Shown piece after piece: positions 1-7,619 of a DNA stretch of 22,861 bases. The stretch is taken from IMG/VR virus record IMGVR_UViG_3300014827_000317, positions 1 through 22,861 of that record. One strand, given 5' to 3'. Each line of letters opens with the position of its first letter. The stretch's first letter is position 1. The position numbers and the translations under genes were made by a program. Under the pieces are notes generated by a model, which made no database searches, was not told the origin of the DNA, and saw only the letters and a program-made list of their open reading frames with translations. The stretch is from a virus.

Positions 1-666
1 TACCATCTTATTCGCCCAAACGGAATCATATTCCGTACTCAAATTTTTAGTGATGCCAGGAATCACGGTACAACGACAACCCCAATCGATAGGCGTGTAC
101 AATCGTCTCCAAATCAGGTCACTTTTAGGAGCCGTGAATTTATCAAAAATCTTGTGTTCCGGTCGTACCCGGCTGTCGCCAACGGTAGTGAACTCTAAAT
201 ATTCCGTGTCCATTGTTTCCCATTTATTCGCCATAATGGCCGTTTGGGTCACATATTGATGTTCGGCAGCGAGATAATTATTATTGAAAATCTCTCCCGT
301 GTCGGCAATCGCTTTTTTCACCGTGCCTAAACTTCTTATTTGTCCATTATCGTCAAAAAGACAATCCTTGAACAAATGAAACTGCGTCAAGGTTTTAGCA
401 TAGCTAAATTGCTCAATGTTAATTTTGAACTTATCCTGCAACACTTTTATCACTTCAGAATCATCACCGCTAAAACCACTATTCAAAGCTTCAAAGAGTT
501 GCTTGGCCGTTTTATTATACAAAGCATCCGTGTTTAAATCTTCGCCATCAATTAATTGTTGGGCAATATCTTCGTATATTTTATTCCAATCGTCACCATT
601 ATCGGCTAAATCAGGCAATACACTGCAACCACAGGTCTTAGTATACAAATCATTCAGTTGCCCCAC
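1..666 (-). CDS. MuF / SPP1 gp7-type minor head protein, C-terminus cut by window edge
   Basis: An open minus-strand frame runs unbroken for 222 codons from GTG at 666 to the window edge. The GTG overlaps the portal stop codon (TAGTG), and no ATG lies between it and the previous in-frame stop, so GTG is the best start; a nearby TTG or CTG cannot be excluded. Near the visible end the protein reads VGDSRVRPEHKIFDK, then a Trp-containing stretch and WGCRCTVIP. This is the R-x-x-H ... CRC signature of the phage Mu F / SPP1 gp7 minor head family (PF04233). Members sit at the portal vertex and act in head morphogenesis or are ejected with the DNA. The N-terminal half is acidic with no other recognised domain. 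Gene order TerL, portal, MuF matches Mu 28-29-30. The C-terminus is missing, so any fused toxin or other domain would not be seen. Confidence 0.85.
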   Translation of the reverse strand, partial: MGQLNDLYTKTCGCSVLPDLADNGDDWNKIYEDIAQQLIDGEDLNTDALYNKTAKQLFEALNSGFSGDDSEVIKVLQDKFKINIEQFSYAKTLTQFHLFKDCLFDDNGQIRSLGTVKKAIADTGEIFNNNYLAAEHQYVTQTAIMANKWETMDTEYLEFTTVGDSRVRPEHKIFDKFTAPKSDLIWRRLYTPIDWGCRCTVIPGITKNLSTEYDSVWANKMV

Positions 667-1979
667 TATTGTGGGGCTTGGTCGAAAAAATCGGCTAAGC
701 TATTAAGGAACTTATCAACTAAGTTTTGTTTATCATTTTCGGGCAATTGCCCTTTTTTAGGTATTATTTTTTTGACTGTTGGATCTGTTGGTGACGGTTC
801 CGGTTCCTCCTCTTCTGTATCCATCTTCGCCTTGAGCTCGTCATAGTTATCAGGTTTTGGAATGCCATAGGTTTCATACCAATAGTCATCTCCAACAGGT
901 ACTTTTGTACTCACGAAGGTATCAACCTCCATACGAGTTTTTAACTCTAAAATATCGAGTTCCTTGTCAAACACAAATTCGCCGTCAAAAGTGAAACCGT
1001 AGGATTTCAGAATGGTAAAGAACTTTTCGCTGTTCAGCATATTGGCGACAAAAGCCAAATCACTTTTGGTAATTTGATCTTGCTGTTGGCCATGTTCTTT
1101 CGATTGGGCGTAACCGCTGGAACTACTGGAACTAGTCGTTTCGGTATTCCCTAAAATGGCGATTGCCATTTCCGAGTTACAGGCAGAAATTAAGCCCAAT
1201 TGCAACTTACCATCACCGTTCGAGGTCTTGCCGTCCAGCATTTCGAACTCGGCTTGTTTCGGAATCATCATGGCTAATGAGGAGCCACTATCAGTCAGCA
1301 GGGTTTTAAGTTCCTGTTTAGTCTTCACGTCATACGCATCGTACTTCATGATGCGAACCGGCTGTCCAAAAATCTCAATATATTGGGCAAAATCGCCAAA
1401 AGTTCCCCGTTTGTATATGGCATACATGGAGCAAGCTAACAATAATCCAAGATCATTCTTTTCACCAATGACCCAAACAAAAGGAAGGTCATCAATGATA
1501 AATCCGCTTTCGGCGGATTGTCCGTATTGTGATTTGCTGATGATTCCTTTTTCGGGCTTGATATGCTTTCTCGGAATTTCATTAAAAGCCAACTCATCAC
1601 CAATAAGAAACTCCACCCCGGAGGTTCCCCAGAACAAACTTTCGATAATTTTAGAAATTAAACTACGCCCTGCCTGACCGTTTATCAACTTAGTCAATTC
1701 CTCGTTGTTGGTGCCGCTTTTATCAATAAACTTTAAGTCCTTGTTTAGTACATTATCAATTCTCTTTTGGGTAATACCACGCAAATAACCATCCATAGAT
1801 AGGATGTCATGGTATAAATCATAAAGTAATACACGGTTTGGGTAATAAATGCTTTCGGCATGGACAACGCTTTGTTTTAAATTACTAATATCCTTGCTGT
1901 TCCTATTAGGAGCAAGAATGGTTAAGTCGTGAACAACAAAGGAATCAGGGGTTTTTGGTTTTTCGATATTGACTGCCAT
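666..1979 (-). CDS. Portal protein, DUF935 / Mu gp29 family
   Basis: A 437-residue protein with the usual length and order of the Mu gp29-like portal family (DUF935). An N-terminal region with SMDGYLRGITQKRIDNVLNK (about residues 60-80) corresponds to the family's conserved core in which a Q-x-R-x-x-x-V helix is typical. A Ser-rich, Gln-rich loop follows at about 285-300, and the C-terminal tail is acidic and proline-rich with EEEEPEPSPTDP. Portals form the dodecameric ring at the capsid vertex through which DNA is packaged and to which the neck attaches. The gene lies 2 bp after the Gp36-like gene and its stop overlaps the GTG of the MuF gene, so packaging and head genes are one translationally coupled minus-strand operon. 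Assigned from sequence character and position; the family is sure, fine details are not. Confidence 0.88.
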   Translation of the reverse strand: MAVNIEKPKTPDSFVVHDLTILAPNRNSKDISNLKQSVVHAESIYYPNRVLLYDLYHDILSMDGYLRGITQKRIDNVLNKDLKFIDKSGTNNEELTKLINGQAGRSLISKIIESLFWGTSGVEFLIGDELAFNEIPRKHIKPEKGIISKSQYGQSAESGFIIDDLPFVWVIGEKNDLGLLLACSMYAIYKRGTFGDFAQYIEIFGQPVRIMKYDAYDVKTKQELKTLLTDSGSSLAMMIPKQAEFEMLDGKTSNGDGKLQLGLISACNSEMAIAILGNTETTSSSSSSGYAQSKEHGQQQDQITKSDLAFVANMLNSEKFFTILKSYGFTFDGEFVFDKELDILELKTRMEVDTFVSTKVPVGDDYWYETYGIPKPDNYDELKAKMDTEEEEPEPSPTDPTVKKIIPKKGQLPENDKQNLVDKFLNSLADFFDQAPQ

Positions 1980-1981
1980 AG

Positions 1982-2455
1982 TTAGAATCTTTGAGTACGT
2001 TTATTATTTGAAGCCCAAAAAACACTGTCGTTTTGGACACTTTCATCCACATTAGTTGTGGTGGTATTATCTGGCTTGTATGGCCAGTCAGGACTTATAT
2101 TTCCTTCCTTGATGTCATAGAGCCATCCCGGAACTTCTTTGTTGCCAATCATCAACTCCCAATCATCTCGAAATAATTCGAGGTTTATATTGGGATTCGC
2201 TTTTCGTACCAACCAATAGGATGCAATGACCTTAATTGTCTTTTTTAGATTTTCATCTACAACCGTTGGAGCTACAACCGCGGTAACGGTATCGTCACCA
2301 AAAAGGGCTTTTAAATCATATTTAAATAAATAGGACTTGCAGAAAGCTTCCGCAGCTTTTATTTGCGAAAGAGTTTCGGCAGGATTGTTCCTAGTGATTG
2401 CCGTAATGACTTCAGAATATAATTCCGTGTTTAAATCTTCGGGTTGTACTAACAT
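1982..2455 (-). CDS. Gp36-like (DUF1320) head completion / head-tail connector protein
   Basis: 157 residues. The pattern IKAAEAFCKSYLFKYDLKAL, then LKKTIKVIASYWLVRKANPN and a D-x-W segment is that of the all-helical Mu gp36 (DUF1320)/gp6-like adaptor proteins that bind the portal ring and complete the neck. The C-terminal 40 residues (Asn/Thr/Asp rich, WPYKPDNTTTTN) look disordered. It lies directly upstream of the portal gene with a 2-bp gap. In Mu the equivalent gene sits further downstream among the head genes, so its place between terminase and portal is a rearrangement relative to Mu. An alternative reading is a generic gp6-like connector; both give the same role. Confidence 0.65.
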   Translation of the reverse strand: MLVQPEDLNTELYSEVITAITRNNPAETLSQIKAAEAFCKSYLFKYDLKALFGDDTVTAVVAPTVVDENLKKTIKVIASYWLVRKANPNINLELFRDDWELMIGNKEVPGWLYDIKEGNISPDWPYKPDNTTTTNVDESVQNDSVFWASNNKRTQRF

Positions 2456-2477
2456 TTTAATGCTGTTTTATAATTCT

Positions 2478-2621
2478 TTAAAAAACACGTATTGTACGCT
2501 TTTCTTTGATTAAATTTTCTTTCGTTTCCTCTACTATGATATGCTCTATATAAACTGGAAAGCCTAATATGTCAACACCTATCTGGTAGCGCACTTGTTT
2601 TATTTTCGTTGCTTTCATCAT
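2478..2621 (-). CDS. Small 47-residue protein between terminase and connector genes
   Basis: A short frame read by eye on the minus strand: it begins with tandem ATG codons at 2621/2618 that overlap the terminase stop (ATGATGA) and ends at TAA 2478-2480. The product begins MMKATKIKQVRYQIGVDILG and continues FPVYIEHIIVEETKENLIKE before a basic end (KRTIRVF). It is rich in beta-branched residues and charged, with no Cys and no membrane segment. The stop-start overlap with TerL and the 22-bp gap to the next gene argue that it is translated as part of the packaging operon rather than being spacer. I do not recognise a family. It could be a small structural or packaging accessory protein. Confidence 0.55.
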   Translation of the reverse strand: MMKATKIKQVRYQIGVDILGFPVYIEHIIVEETKENLIKEKRTIRVF

Positions 2622-4150
2622 AATCTATATTTATTTGCTTTTCTCTGGAAAGATTCAATGCTTCCCGTTGATTGGCTGATTGCTATATCTTGAGCTATTT
2701 TAACCGCACCTTCCACGGCATCGGGTCCATCCATTAACTTTGCCTTTCGGCTAAAGTTGGTGAACTGGGCAACCATTCTTTCCATGTGCGGATTGACTTT
2801 CTCCATGATATTGAAAATCAAATGTCCCAAACGGTTCAAAGGTTCTAATGTTCCCTCGATACGGGCATATTTCTCAGGTTTTTTTCGATCGTCCGGACGT
2901 ATGGGTAAAAAGGTATTTCGTTCGTTACCAATTCTATAAATGTGGGGCAAAATTACTTGTTCGTAAAAAGGATTTTGGAGCGAGTTATTTTCAATCCAAA
3001 TGTAAATCGGGTCAACACCCGCCTTTTTGCATATATCATACGCTTCAAAAAGATACTCACAAAATTGAGAATTGCTCATTTGGTCAACCCATACTTTGTA
3101 TAAATAATAATCAATGCCTTTTTGAGCTACAATTACAATCGCTTTACTACTGGCATTTGTTTTGTCGGAGTTCGATGGTGCAGGATCGGCATAAATTACC
3201 ACTGTATCGCAATGGCGTAATTGCGGGCATTTGTCGAAGAGAATATCTTTGAAGGTGTCGCCACCATCCATTGGGTTGTTGAAATACTCTTTTTGGTAAC
3301 TCTCGAAACTTATTGACGAAAGAACCCTATCGATATTTACTTCACTATTCTTTTGTGGCCAAGTGCTTTTGCCTTCCTTGTCACGAATATTGATAACTTC
3401 CCATTTATCGGCTTTCTTGCCCATTTCAGTAATACAGCAATATTTAGCAATGATATTGCCACAGGCAATAAGTAATAAGCCGTTTGAAATAGAACGTGTT
3501 GGTATCAAGGCTTGCTCAATCCATTTCACGCGCTCTTTTACGAGCTCTATATTTCGGCAAAATTCGTCCGTATCAATATCATCAATTAAGATTACATCGG
3601 GACGACTGGCATCGTTACGAGTTCCACGCGGGGATTGCCCCGCGCCAATGGCTCTAAAAGAAACGCCTTTGCGAGTTTTGAACTCGTTGGCTTCCCAAGA
3701 ACCGATTTTTTTTTGGGTACCATAGTCGGCAATAATCCGGTTATTGCGTTCCAGGATTCCCTTGTAAGGTAAAAGCAACCTTTCGGCGTTATCTGCTGAG
3801 TTGGAAATCAAAAGTATGTTCTTTTTTTGGCCAGTCATTGATAGGTATAGTACTTCAAACATGGTTCGACCTGACTTGGAGAGTTCTCTCGCCCACGAGC
3901 GTACTTCATACCATTCGGGATTGGATAAGATCCTTTTGGTTGCTTTTATATGAAATTCAGCGGGTTCGCTGGTATAATAATTCGGAAAGTAGTATTTGAA
4001 CCACTCTTCGGGATTTTTTTCAAGAAATTGAATTCTTTTAATCTTTGCCCCGTGGCTTTCAGATAAGTCAATAGGTGTGGCATTATCCATGTTTTCACAG
4101 AACTCCCGCCACGCATCTAAATACTCCTTATTGCTTACTTTTTTAGCCAT
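2618..4150 (-). CDS. Terminase large subunit (packaging ATPase-nuclease), Mu gp28-like
   Basis: 510 residues, normal length for TerL. The ATPase half shows an atypical Walker A, ARELSKSGRT (about 87-96), followed by LISNSADNAERLL. Walker B is PDVILIDDIDTDEF (about 184-197), and a motif III-like LLLIACGNI is at about 225-233. The RNase H-fold nuclease half shows YADPAPS (Asp 322), YIWIENNS (Glu 387) and MDGPDAVEGA near 473-482, giving the expected three acidic metal ligands. It moves DNA into the prohead through the portal and cuts it. The first codons overlap the TerS stop by 8 bp, and its stop overlaps the start of the 47-residue ORF. All key motifs are present, so the gene looks functional. 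Confidence 0.93.
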   Translation of the reverse strand: MAKKVSNKEYLDAWREFCENMDNATPIDLSESHGAKIKRIQFLEKNPEEWFKYYFPNYYTSEPAEFHIKATKRILSNPEWYEVRSWARELSKSGRTMFEVLYLSMTGQKKNILLISNSADNAERLLLPYKGILERNNRIIADYGTQKKIGSWEANEFKTRKGVSFRAIGAGQSPRGTRNDASRPDVILIDDIDTDEFCRNIELVKERVKWIEQALIPTRSISNGLLLIACGNIIAKYCCITEMGKKADKWEVINIRDKEGKSTWPQKNSEVNIDRVLSSISFESYQKEYFNNPMDGGDTFKDILFDKCPQLRHCDTVVIYADPAPSNSDKTNASSKAIVIVAQKGIDYYLYKVWVDQMSNSQFCEYLFEAYDICKKAGVDPIYIWIENNSLQNPFYEQVILPHIYRIGNERNTFLPIRPDDRKKPEKYARIEGTLEPLNRLGHLIFNIMEKVNPHMERMVAQFTNFSRKAKLMDGPDAVEGAVKIAQDIAISQSTGSIESFQRKANKYRL

Positions 4151-4586
4151 TCTTTAGTTTCTCATTGATGAATTCATCAATGTAATTTTTAAATCTTTTT
4201 GCTTCGCTCAAATCAATTCCTTGAATGAAGGTCAACAGTTTTCTGGACACTTCTACATATTCGCCTATTCCCGTTTCCGTTTCCAGGCGTTGGATGTTCG
4301 AAGTTATTTTCGACATAATATCGGCTTCTTTCGAGTCTGGAACTGGAACTTCTCTTTGGGCAATCATTTCGTTCATGGCTTCCAGTTGGTTGTACCAATG
4401 CACGAGTTGACTTTGTTTGGTCGTCAACAGGCTTTTTCGGAGTTTATCCCAGTTATCGGCTACCGCCCATTTGCCAATTGTTTTTTCGGTTGTGCCAGTT
4501 CGTTCGGCGATCTCTTTGAATGTAATACGCTCACTTACGTATAGGATTCGTGCATATTCCCGCTCTTGAGTTTTAGATATTGCCAT
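4143..4586 (-). CDS. Terminase small subunit-like DNA-binding protein
   Basis: 147 residues. The N-terminal third is a helix-turn-helix (ITFKEIAERTGTTEKTIGKW, about 21-40) of the type found in TerS and in the phage terminase gpP N-terminus-like family. The rest is helical with Glu/Lys-rich segments suited to oligomerisation, ending in a short basic tail. TerS proteins recognise the packaging site and load TerL. It is the first gene of the minus-strand operon and overlaps terL by 8 bp, which is the standard pairing. A candidate Bacteroidota promoter lies just upstream (4618-4649). A transcription factor is possible from the HTH alone, but the overlap with terL makes TerS much likelier. Confidence 0.82.
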   Translation of the reverse strand: MAISKTQEREYARILYVSERITFKEIAERTGTTEKTIGKWAVADNWDKLRKSLLTTKQSQLVHWYNQLEAMNEMIAQREVPVPDSKEADIMSKITSNIQRLETETGIGEYVEVSRKLLTFIQGIDLSEAKRFKNYIDEFINEKLKNG

Positions 4587-4617
4587 TTTACTACTTGATT
4601 ACCCGACAAAATTGACT

Positions 4618-4649
4618 AAAAACTACCCCTTATAAAAATAAGTATGCAA
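4618..4649 (-). promoter_or_regulatory. Candidate Bacteroidota-type promoter for the packaging operon
   Basis: On the minus strand, TTG (complement of 4647-4649) is followed after 21 nt by TAGTTTTT (complement of 4618-4625). This matches the TTG / TAnnTTTG consensus known for Bacteroidota sigma-A at all but the last base. The expected transcription start is about 20-30 nt upstream of the terS ATG at 4586. Inferred from pattern only. Confidence 0.4.
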
Positions 4650-4692
4650 CCCTTGCGCTCTTATTTTCAGGGCTTTGCAAATCTTCGCAAGT

Positions 4693-4724
4693 TTGTCATC
4701 TCAATAACGCATAACCTAATTTTT
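4693..4724 (+). promoter_or_regulatory. Candidate Bacteroidota-type promoter for the capsid operon
   Basis: TTG (4693-4695), 21 nt, then TAATTTTT (4717-4724): the same spacing and the same single mismatch to TAnnTTTG as the divergent minus-strand candidate. If used, transcription would start at about 4729-4732, on top of the GTG start of the protease gene, so the message would be leaderless or nearly so. Pattern only. Confidence 0.4.
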
Positions 4725-4728
4725 AGCA

Positions 4729-5721
4729 GTGAACGAATCATTTAAAAAGATTGACAAAGAATTCTGTTTGACAGACAATAGCGTGAATGTGTACGGCTAT
4801 CGTCTGTTAACCGAAGGTTTGGACTTGGCGCAGTACAAAAAGAATCCTATTGGTTTCCTGATGCACGAGCGTGAAGGTGGTGTGTTAGTAAAATGGGAAG
4901 ATTTTAGAACCGAAGGCGATAAGCTGTTCGGAAAGCCAGTCATCAATCTCTCACATCCGAAAGGAGCCGATATTGCCGCTCAAGTGGAAAACGGTTTTAT
5001 TAATGCCGCTTCGATGGGTAAGATCATTGTGCTGGAAGCCACAGACGATAAGAGTCTCATGTTGCCCGCTCAAACGGGACCTACAGTTACCAAATGGTTT
5101 CCTCGTGAAATTTCCTTTGTTGACATTCCGGGCAATCATAATGCACTTGCCAATAATCTGTATGATATTAACGATAACGAGTTAAATCTCGCTGATTTTG
5201 TAAAACCAAACTCCAAAGAAATGAAGAACATTCTCTTGACAGCCGTGATGCTTGCGGCTCTAAATTTAAGCGACAAATCTTCGGAAGAAGATGCCAACAA
5301 AGCCTTTCAGGACTTAGTTGACAGTGCCGGTAAAGTGCCAGGACTGGAAAAAGATTTGGCAGACAAAGCAACTGCTTTGACCGCTACGGAAAAAGAATTG
5401 TCCGACTTGAAAGCCTCCAATGTTGTGGCAGCAGTTCAAGACTTATTGGACAAAGGTAAAACCGACAAAAAACTGACTACAGAACTAGCAACTGAATTGG
5501 CTGATAGTTTTGCAGGCAACCCAACAGGATTGGCAAAAGTAATTGCTGCAATGCCAGCACAAACATTGATTACCGATCAATTGGGAGACACGAAAGATGC
5601 AACTGCATTCGAAGGCAAAAAATGGGATGATTTATACGCCTCTAATGAATTAGATGCGGTTAGAACCAAGTTCCCGGACTTGTACGAAAAACTGAGAAAA
5701 GAAAAATTTCCTAACGCTTAA
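4729..5721 (+). CDS. Prohead maturation protease fused to scaffold (Mu gpI/Z-like)
   Basis: 330 residues starting at GTG; the next in-frame ATG is 45 codons in, past conserved sequence, so GTG is the likely start. Residues 1-150 look like a herpes/HK97-type prohead protease (S78/U35). A candidate catalytic His is in LMHEREGG (H46), the nucleophile Ser in INAASMGK (S95), and EISFVDIPGNHNA (127-139) matches the family's E-I-S-x-V-x-x-P-G/A-N segment. Residues 165-240 are helical and coiled-coil-like, followed by an Ala/Lys/Asp-rich scaffold-like tail ending KLRKEKFPNA. This is the architecture of Mu gpI, in which the C-terminal part is also made separately as scaffold Z. An in-frame ATG at 5221 (M165) could be such an internal start. 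The major capsid gene follows after 10 bp. Confidence 0.85.
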   Translation: MNESFKKIDKEFCLTDNSVNVYGYRLLTEGLDLAQYKKNPIGFLMHEREGGVLVKWEDFRTEGDKLFGKPVINLSHPKGADIAAQVENGFINAASMGKIIVLEATDDKSLMLPAQTGPTVTKWFPREISFVDIPGNHNALANNLYDINDNELNLADFVKPNSKEMKNILLTAVMLAALNLSDKSSEEDANKAFQDLVDSAGKVPGLEKDLADKATALTATEKELSDLKASNVVAAVQDLLDKGKTDKKLTTELATELADSFAGNPTGLAKVIAAMPAQTLITDQLGDTKDATAFEGKKWDDLYASNELDAVRTKFPDLYEKLRKEKFPNA

Positions 5722-5731
5722 TATTTAAAAT

Positions 5732-6694
5732 ATGGCAAATTATAAAATACCTCAAGAGTTTTGGAGCTCTTACATCGTAGAAAAACTACGTAGAACAAAT
5801 CCACACATCGCCTTGTGTCGTGACGAATCTCAATTCATTATGGGTGGTTCAGTTGTTTATTTACCACAAGCGGGCGGAAATCCGGGTGTTGTAAAAAACA
5901 GAGCCTTTGGCGCAACTGTAGCAGTACAACGTGGCGATACTGCCGTGATGTATGCTTTGGATATTTTCACGACTGATCCAACTGCCATCACTACAAGTGA
6001 AGCAATGGAAATCAGCTATGAAAAACAAGATTCTGTTTTGGCAGGTCATACCAACACTTTAGCGGAAGCTATAGGTGATGAGTTAACTTACAACTGGATC
6101 AGAGGAGTGAAACCTGCTGCTGCCGGTGCAACAACTGTTGAGTTCTTACCAACTACCAGAATGATTCCAACTTCTGGAGCTGCTTCTGCCGTAAATGCAG
6201 AAGACGGTCAAACCGGTACCCGTAAGTCAATGACTTATAAAGAAGTTCAGGCGATGCAAGCGAAATTCAATAAAGATAACGTGTCTAAAACAGATCGTTA
6301 TGCCATGGTGGAAAGCTTCATGTTTCAAGAATTCATTGATTCTTTGTCAGCGAATCAAATGGCAGCCTTTCAAGGTTCCGCTGATTTGACTAACGGAATC
6401 GTTGGGAAATTTGCAGGATTCACATTCTTAGAAAGAAGCTCTGTATTGGCTATCCAAGCGGGCGGAACTTTCAGATTGCCTGGTGAAGCTCTTGGAGCCA
6501 CAGATAACTTGGCCGGTATCTTCTGGCAAAAAGAATCAGTGACAAAAGCGATGGGTGACACCAAACTTTTCCAAGATTTTGACAACCCATTGTATTATGG
6601 TGATTTGCAATCAGGATTGGTAAAAATGGGTGGTCGTTGTGCTCGTGAAGACTGGAAAGGTCTTGGACTTGTTGTTCAGGCTGCTGCAGTGTAA
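5732..6694 (+). CDS. Major capsid protein (HK97-fold)
   Basis: 320 residues, right after the protease-scaffold gene and before a strong terminator, the standard place of the major head protein. Visible character: N-terminal helix (IPQEFWSSYIVEKLRRTNPH), a Gly-rich GGSVVYLPQAGGNPGVVKN loop, a DIFTTDPTAITTSEAMEISY segment, an E-loop-like SYEKQDSVLAGHTNTLAEAI helix, and a C-terminal GLVKMGGRCAREDWKGLGLV strand. I recognise the protein type from capsid genes of Bacteroidota phages, but no short motif proves the HK97 fold, so the call rests on position, length and composition together. It builds the icosahedral shell and is probably trimmed by the upstream protease. Confidence 0.83.
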   Translation: MANYKIPQEFWSSYIVEKLRRTNPHIALCRDESQFIMGGSVVYLPQAGGNPGVVKNRAFGATVAVQRGDTAVMYALDIFTTDPTAITTSEAMEISYEKQDSVLAGHTNTLAEAIGDELTYNWIRGVKPAAAGATTVEFLPTTRMIPTSGAASAVNAEDGQTGTRKSMTYKEVQAMQAKFNKDNVSKTDRYAMVESFMFQEFIDSLSANQMAAFQGSADLTNGIVGKFAGFTFLERSSVLAIQAGGTFRLPGEALGATDNLAGIFWQKESVTKAMGDTKLFQDFDNPLYYGDLQSGLVKMGGRCAREDWKGLGLVVQAAAV

Positions 6695-6719
6695 ACCAAA
6701 AAAAGATTTTTATATAATG

Positions 6720-6757
6720 AAAGGCTGTCTCTTGAGTGATGGCAGCCTTTTTTTTTA
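6720..6757 (+). terminator. Intrinsic terminator after the capsid gene
   Basis: AAAGGCTGTC (6720-6729) pairs with GGCAGCCTTT (6741-6750) through 10 bp with one G-T pair and an 11-nt loop, followed at once by a run of T. This is a classic rho-independent terminator. It ends only 14 nt before the GTG of the holin-like gene, so downstream late genes need read-through or another promoter. The effect would be more capsid message than lysis and tail message. Confidence 0.82.
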
Positions 6758-6770
6758 AAACCTGATTACC

Positions 6771-7103
6771 GTGATAGACTTATTTGACCACATTATGGAC
6801 TTTATCAAGCGATTTAATCCCTACATATTAGGAGGCGCAATTGGTTCAATTATACACCGTATGCGTACTGAAATGTCATTGGCAGCCTTTTTAAAATCGG
6901 TTGTGGTATCCATTTTTATTTCCATTTGTGTGGGTATAGCCTGCAAAGATTATCTAATGGTAAAAAATGAAAATATCATTTTCGTGGCCTGTGGTTTGTC
7001 CGGTACATTTTCAAAATTGATTCTGGACGAAATAGAACAAATTCTAAAACTAGCCTCGGTATATGCTAAGGTTAAATTAGGAATTACCAAAAAAGATGAA
7101 TAA
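6771..7103 (+). CDS. Holin-like small membrane protein
   Basis: 110 residues with about three hydrophobic segments: NPYILGGAIGSII (about 16-28), AAFLKSVVVSIFISICVGIA (38-57) and NIIFVACGLSGTFSKLIL (68-85). A charged C-terminal tail follows, ending GITKKDE. Size, topology and position directly before an endolysin and a spanin candidate fit a phage holin that permeabilises the inner membrane to time lysis. It starts with GTG at 6771; an ATG at 6795 (M9) is an alternative. Its stop overlaps the endolysin start (TAATG). No named holin family is certain from sequence alone. Confidence 0.6.
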   Translation: MIDLFDHIMDFIKRFNPYILGGAIGSIIHRMRTEMSLAAFLKSVVVSIFISICVGIACKDYLMVKNENIIFVACGLSGTFSKLILDEIEQILKLASVYAKVKLGITKKDE

Positions 7104-7618
7104 TGACTAAACAAGCCTTTGTAGATTTTCTCTACCCTTTTGCGAAAGCAAGTGAAAACGAAACAGAAATATCGGCCATTGCACAATTAGCTCAAGGTGC
7201 ATTAGAAAGTGGATGGTTTACAGTTGCACCAGGGAATATGATTTTTGGTGTTAAAGATACGGATGGCATAAACGGTAACGAGCAATTGCTCACAACAACA
7301 GAATATTCCAGAAGTGCTAACGCTACGTTTCCGAATATCATTTCGGTGACACCGGTTCTCCGAGGCGGCCAAAAATGGTTTAAATACAAAATCAAGGATT
7401 ACTTCAGAAAGTATCCAACACCCAAAGAAAGCTTCGTCGATCACGCCAGCTTTTTTATAAAAAATAAGCGATATGCGAAAGCATTAGTTGTAAAAAGTGA
7501 TCCATACAAATTCATTGACGAAATTGTGAAAGCAGGTTATGCAACAGACCCAAACTACGCTACTAGTTTAAAAAATATTGCTAAAAGCATTGAACAATTA
7601 ATACCTAAAAACCAATAA
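7103..7618 (+). CDS. Endolysin, glucosaminidase (GH73-like) domain
   Basis: 171 residues forming one domain. The pattern IAQLAQGALESGW (about 25-37, with the likely catalytic Glu 35), NMIFGVK, the later KWFKYKIKDYFRKYPTPKES and HASFFIKNKRYAKAL is that of flagellar FlgJ/LytD-type mannosyl-glycoprotein endo-beta-N-acetylglucosaminidases (PF01832). These cut the glycan chain of peptidoglycan. There is no signal peptide, so it depends on the holin for access to the wall. It overlaps the holin-like gene by one base and is followed after 1 bp by the spanin candidate, which completes a lysis cassette. A tail-associated wall hydrolase is less likely because of this grouping. Confidence 0.85.
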   Translation: MTKQAFVDFLYPFAKASENETEISAIAQLAQGALESGWFTVAPGNMIFGVKDTDGINGNEQLLTTTEYSRSANATFPNIISVTPVLRGGQKWFKYKIKDYFRKYPTPKESFVDHASFFIKNKRYAKALVVKSDPYKFIDEIVKAGYATDPNYATSLKNIAKSIEQLIPKNQ

Positions 7619-7619
7619 A

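Noticed and set aside
1156-1677. Open plus-strand frame of 173 codons opposite the portal gene
   Set aside because: It lies wholly antisense to a clear portal gene, its product is Ser/Leu/Pro-rich without motifs, and no promoter or coupling supports it.
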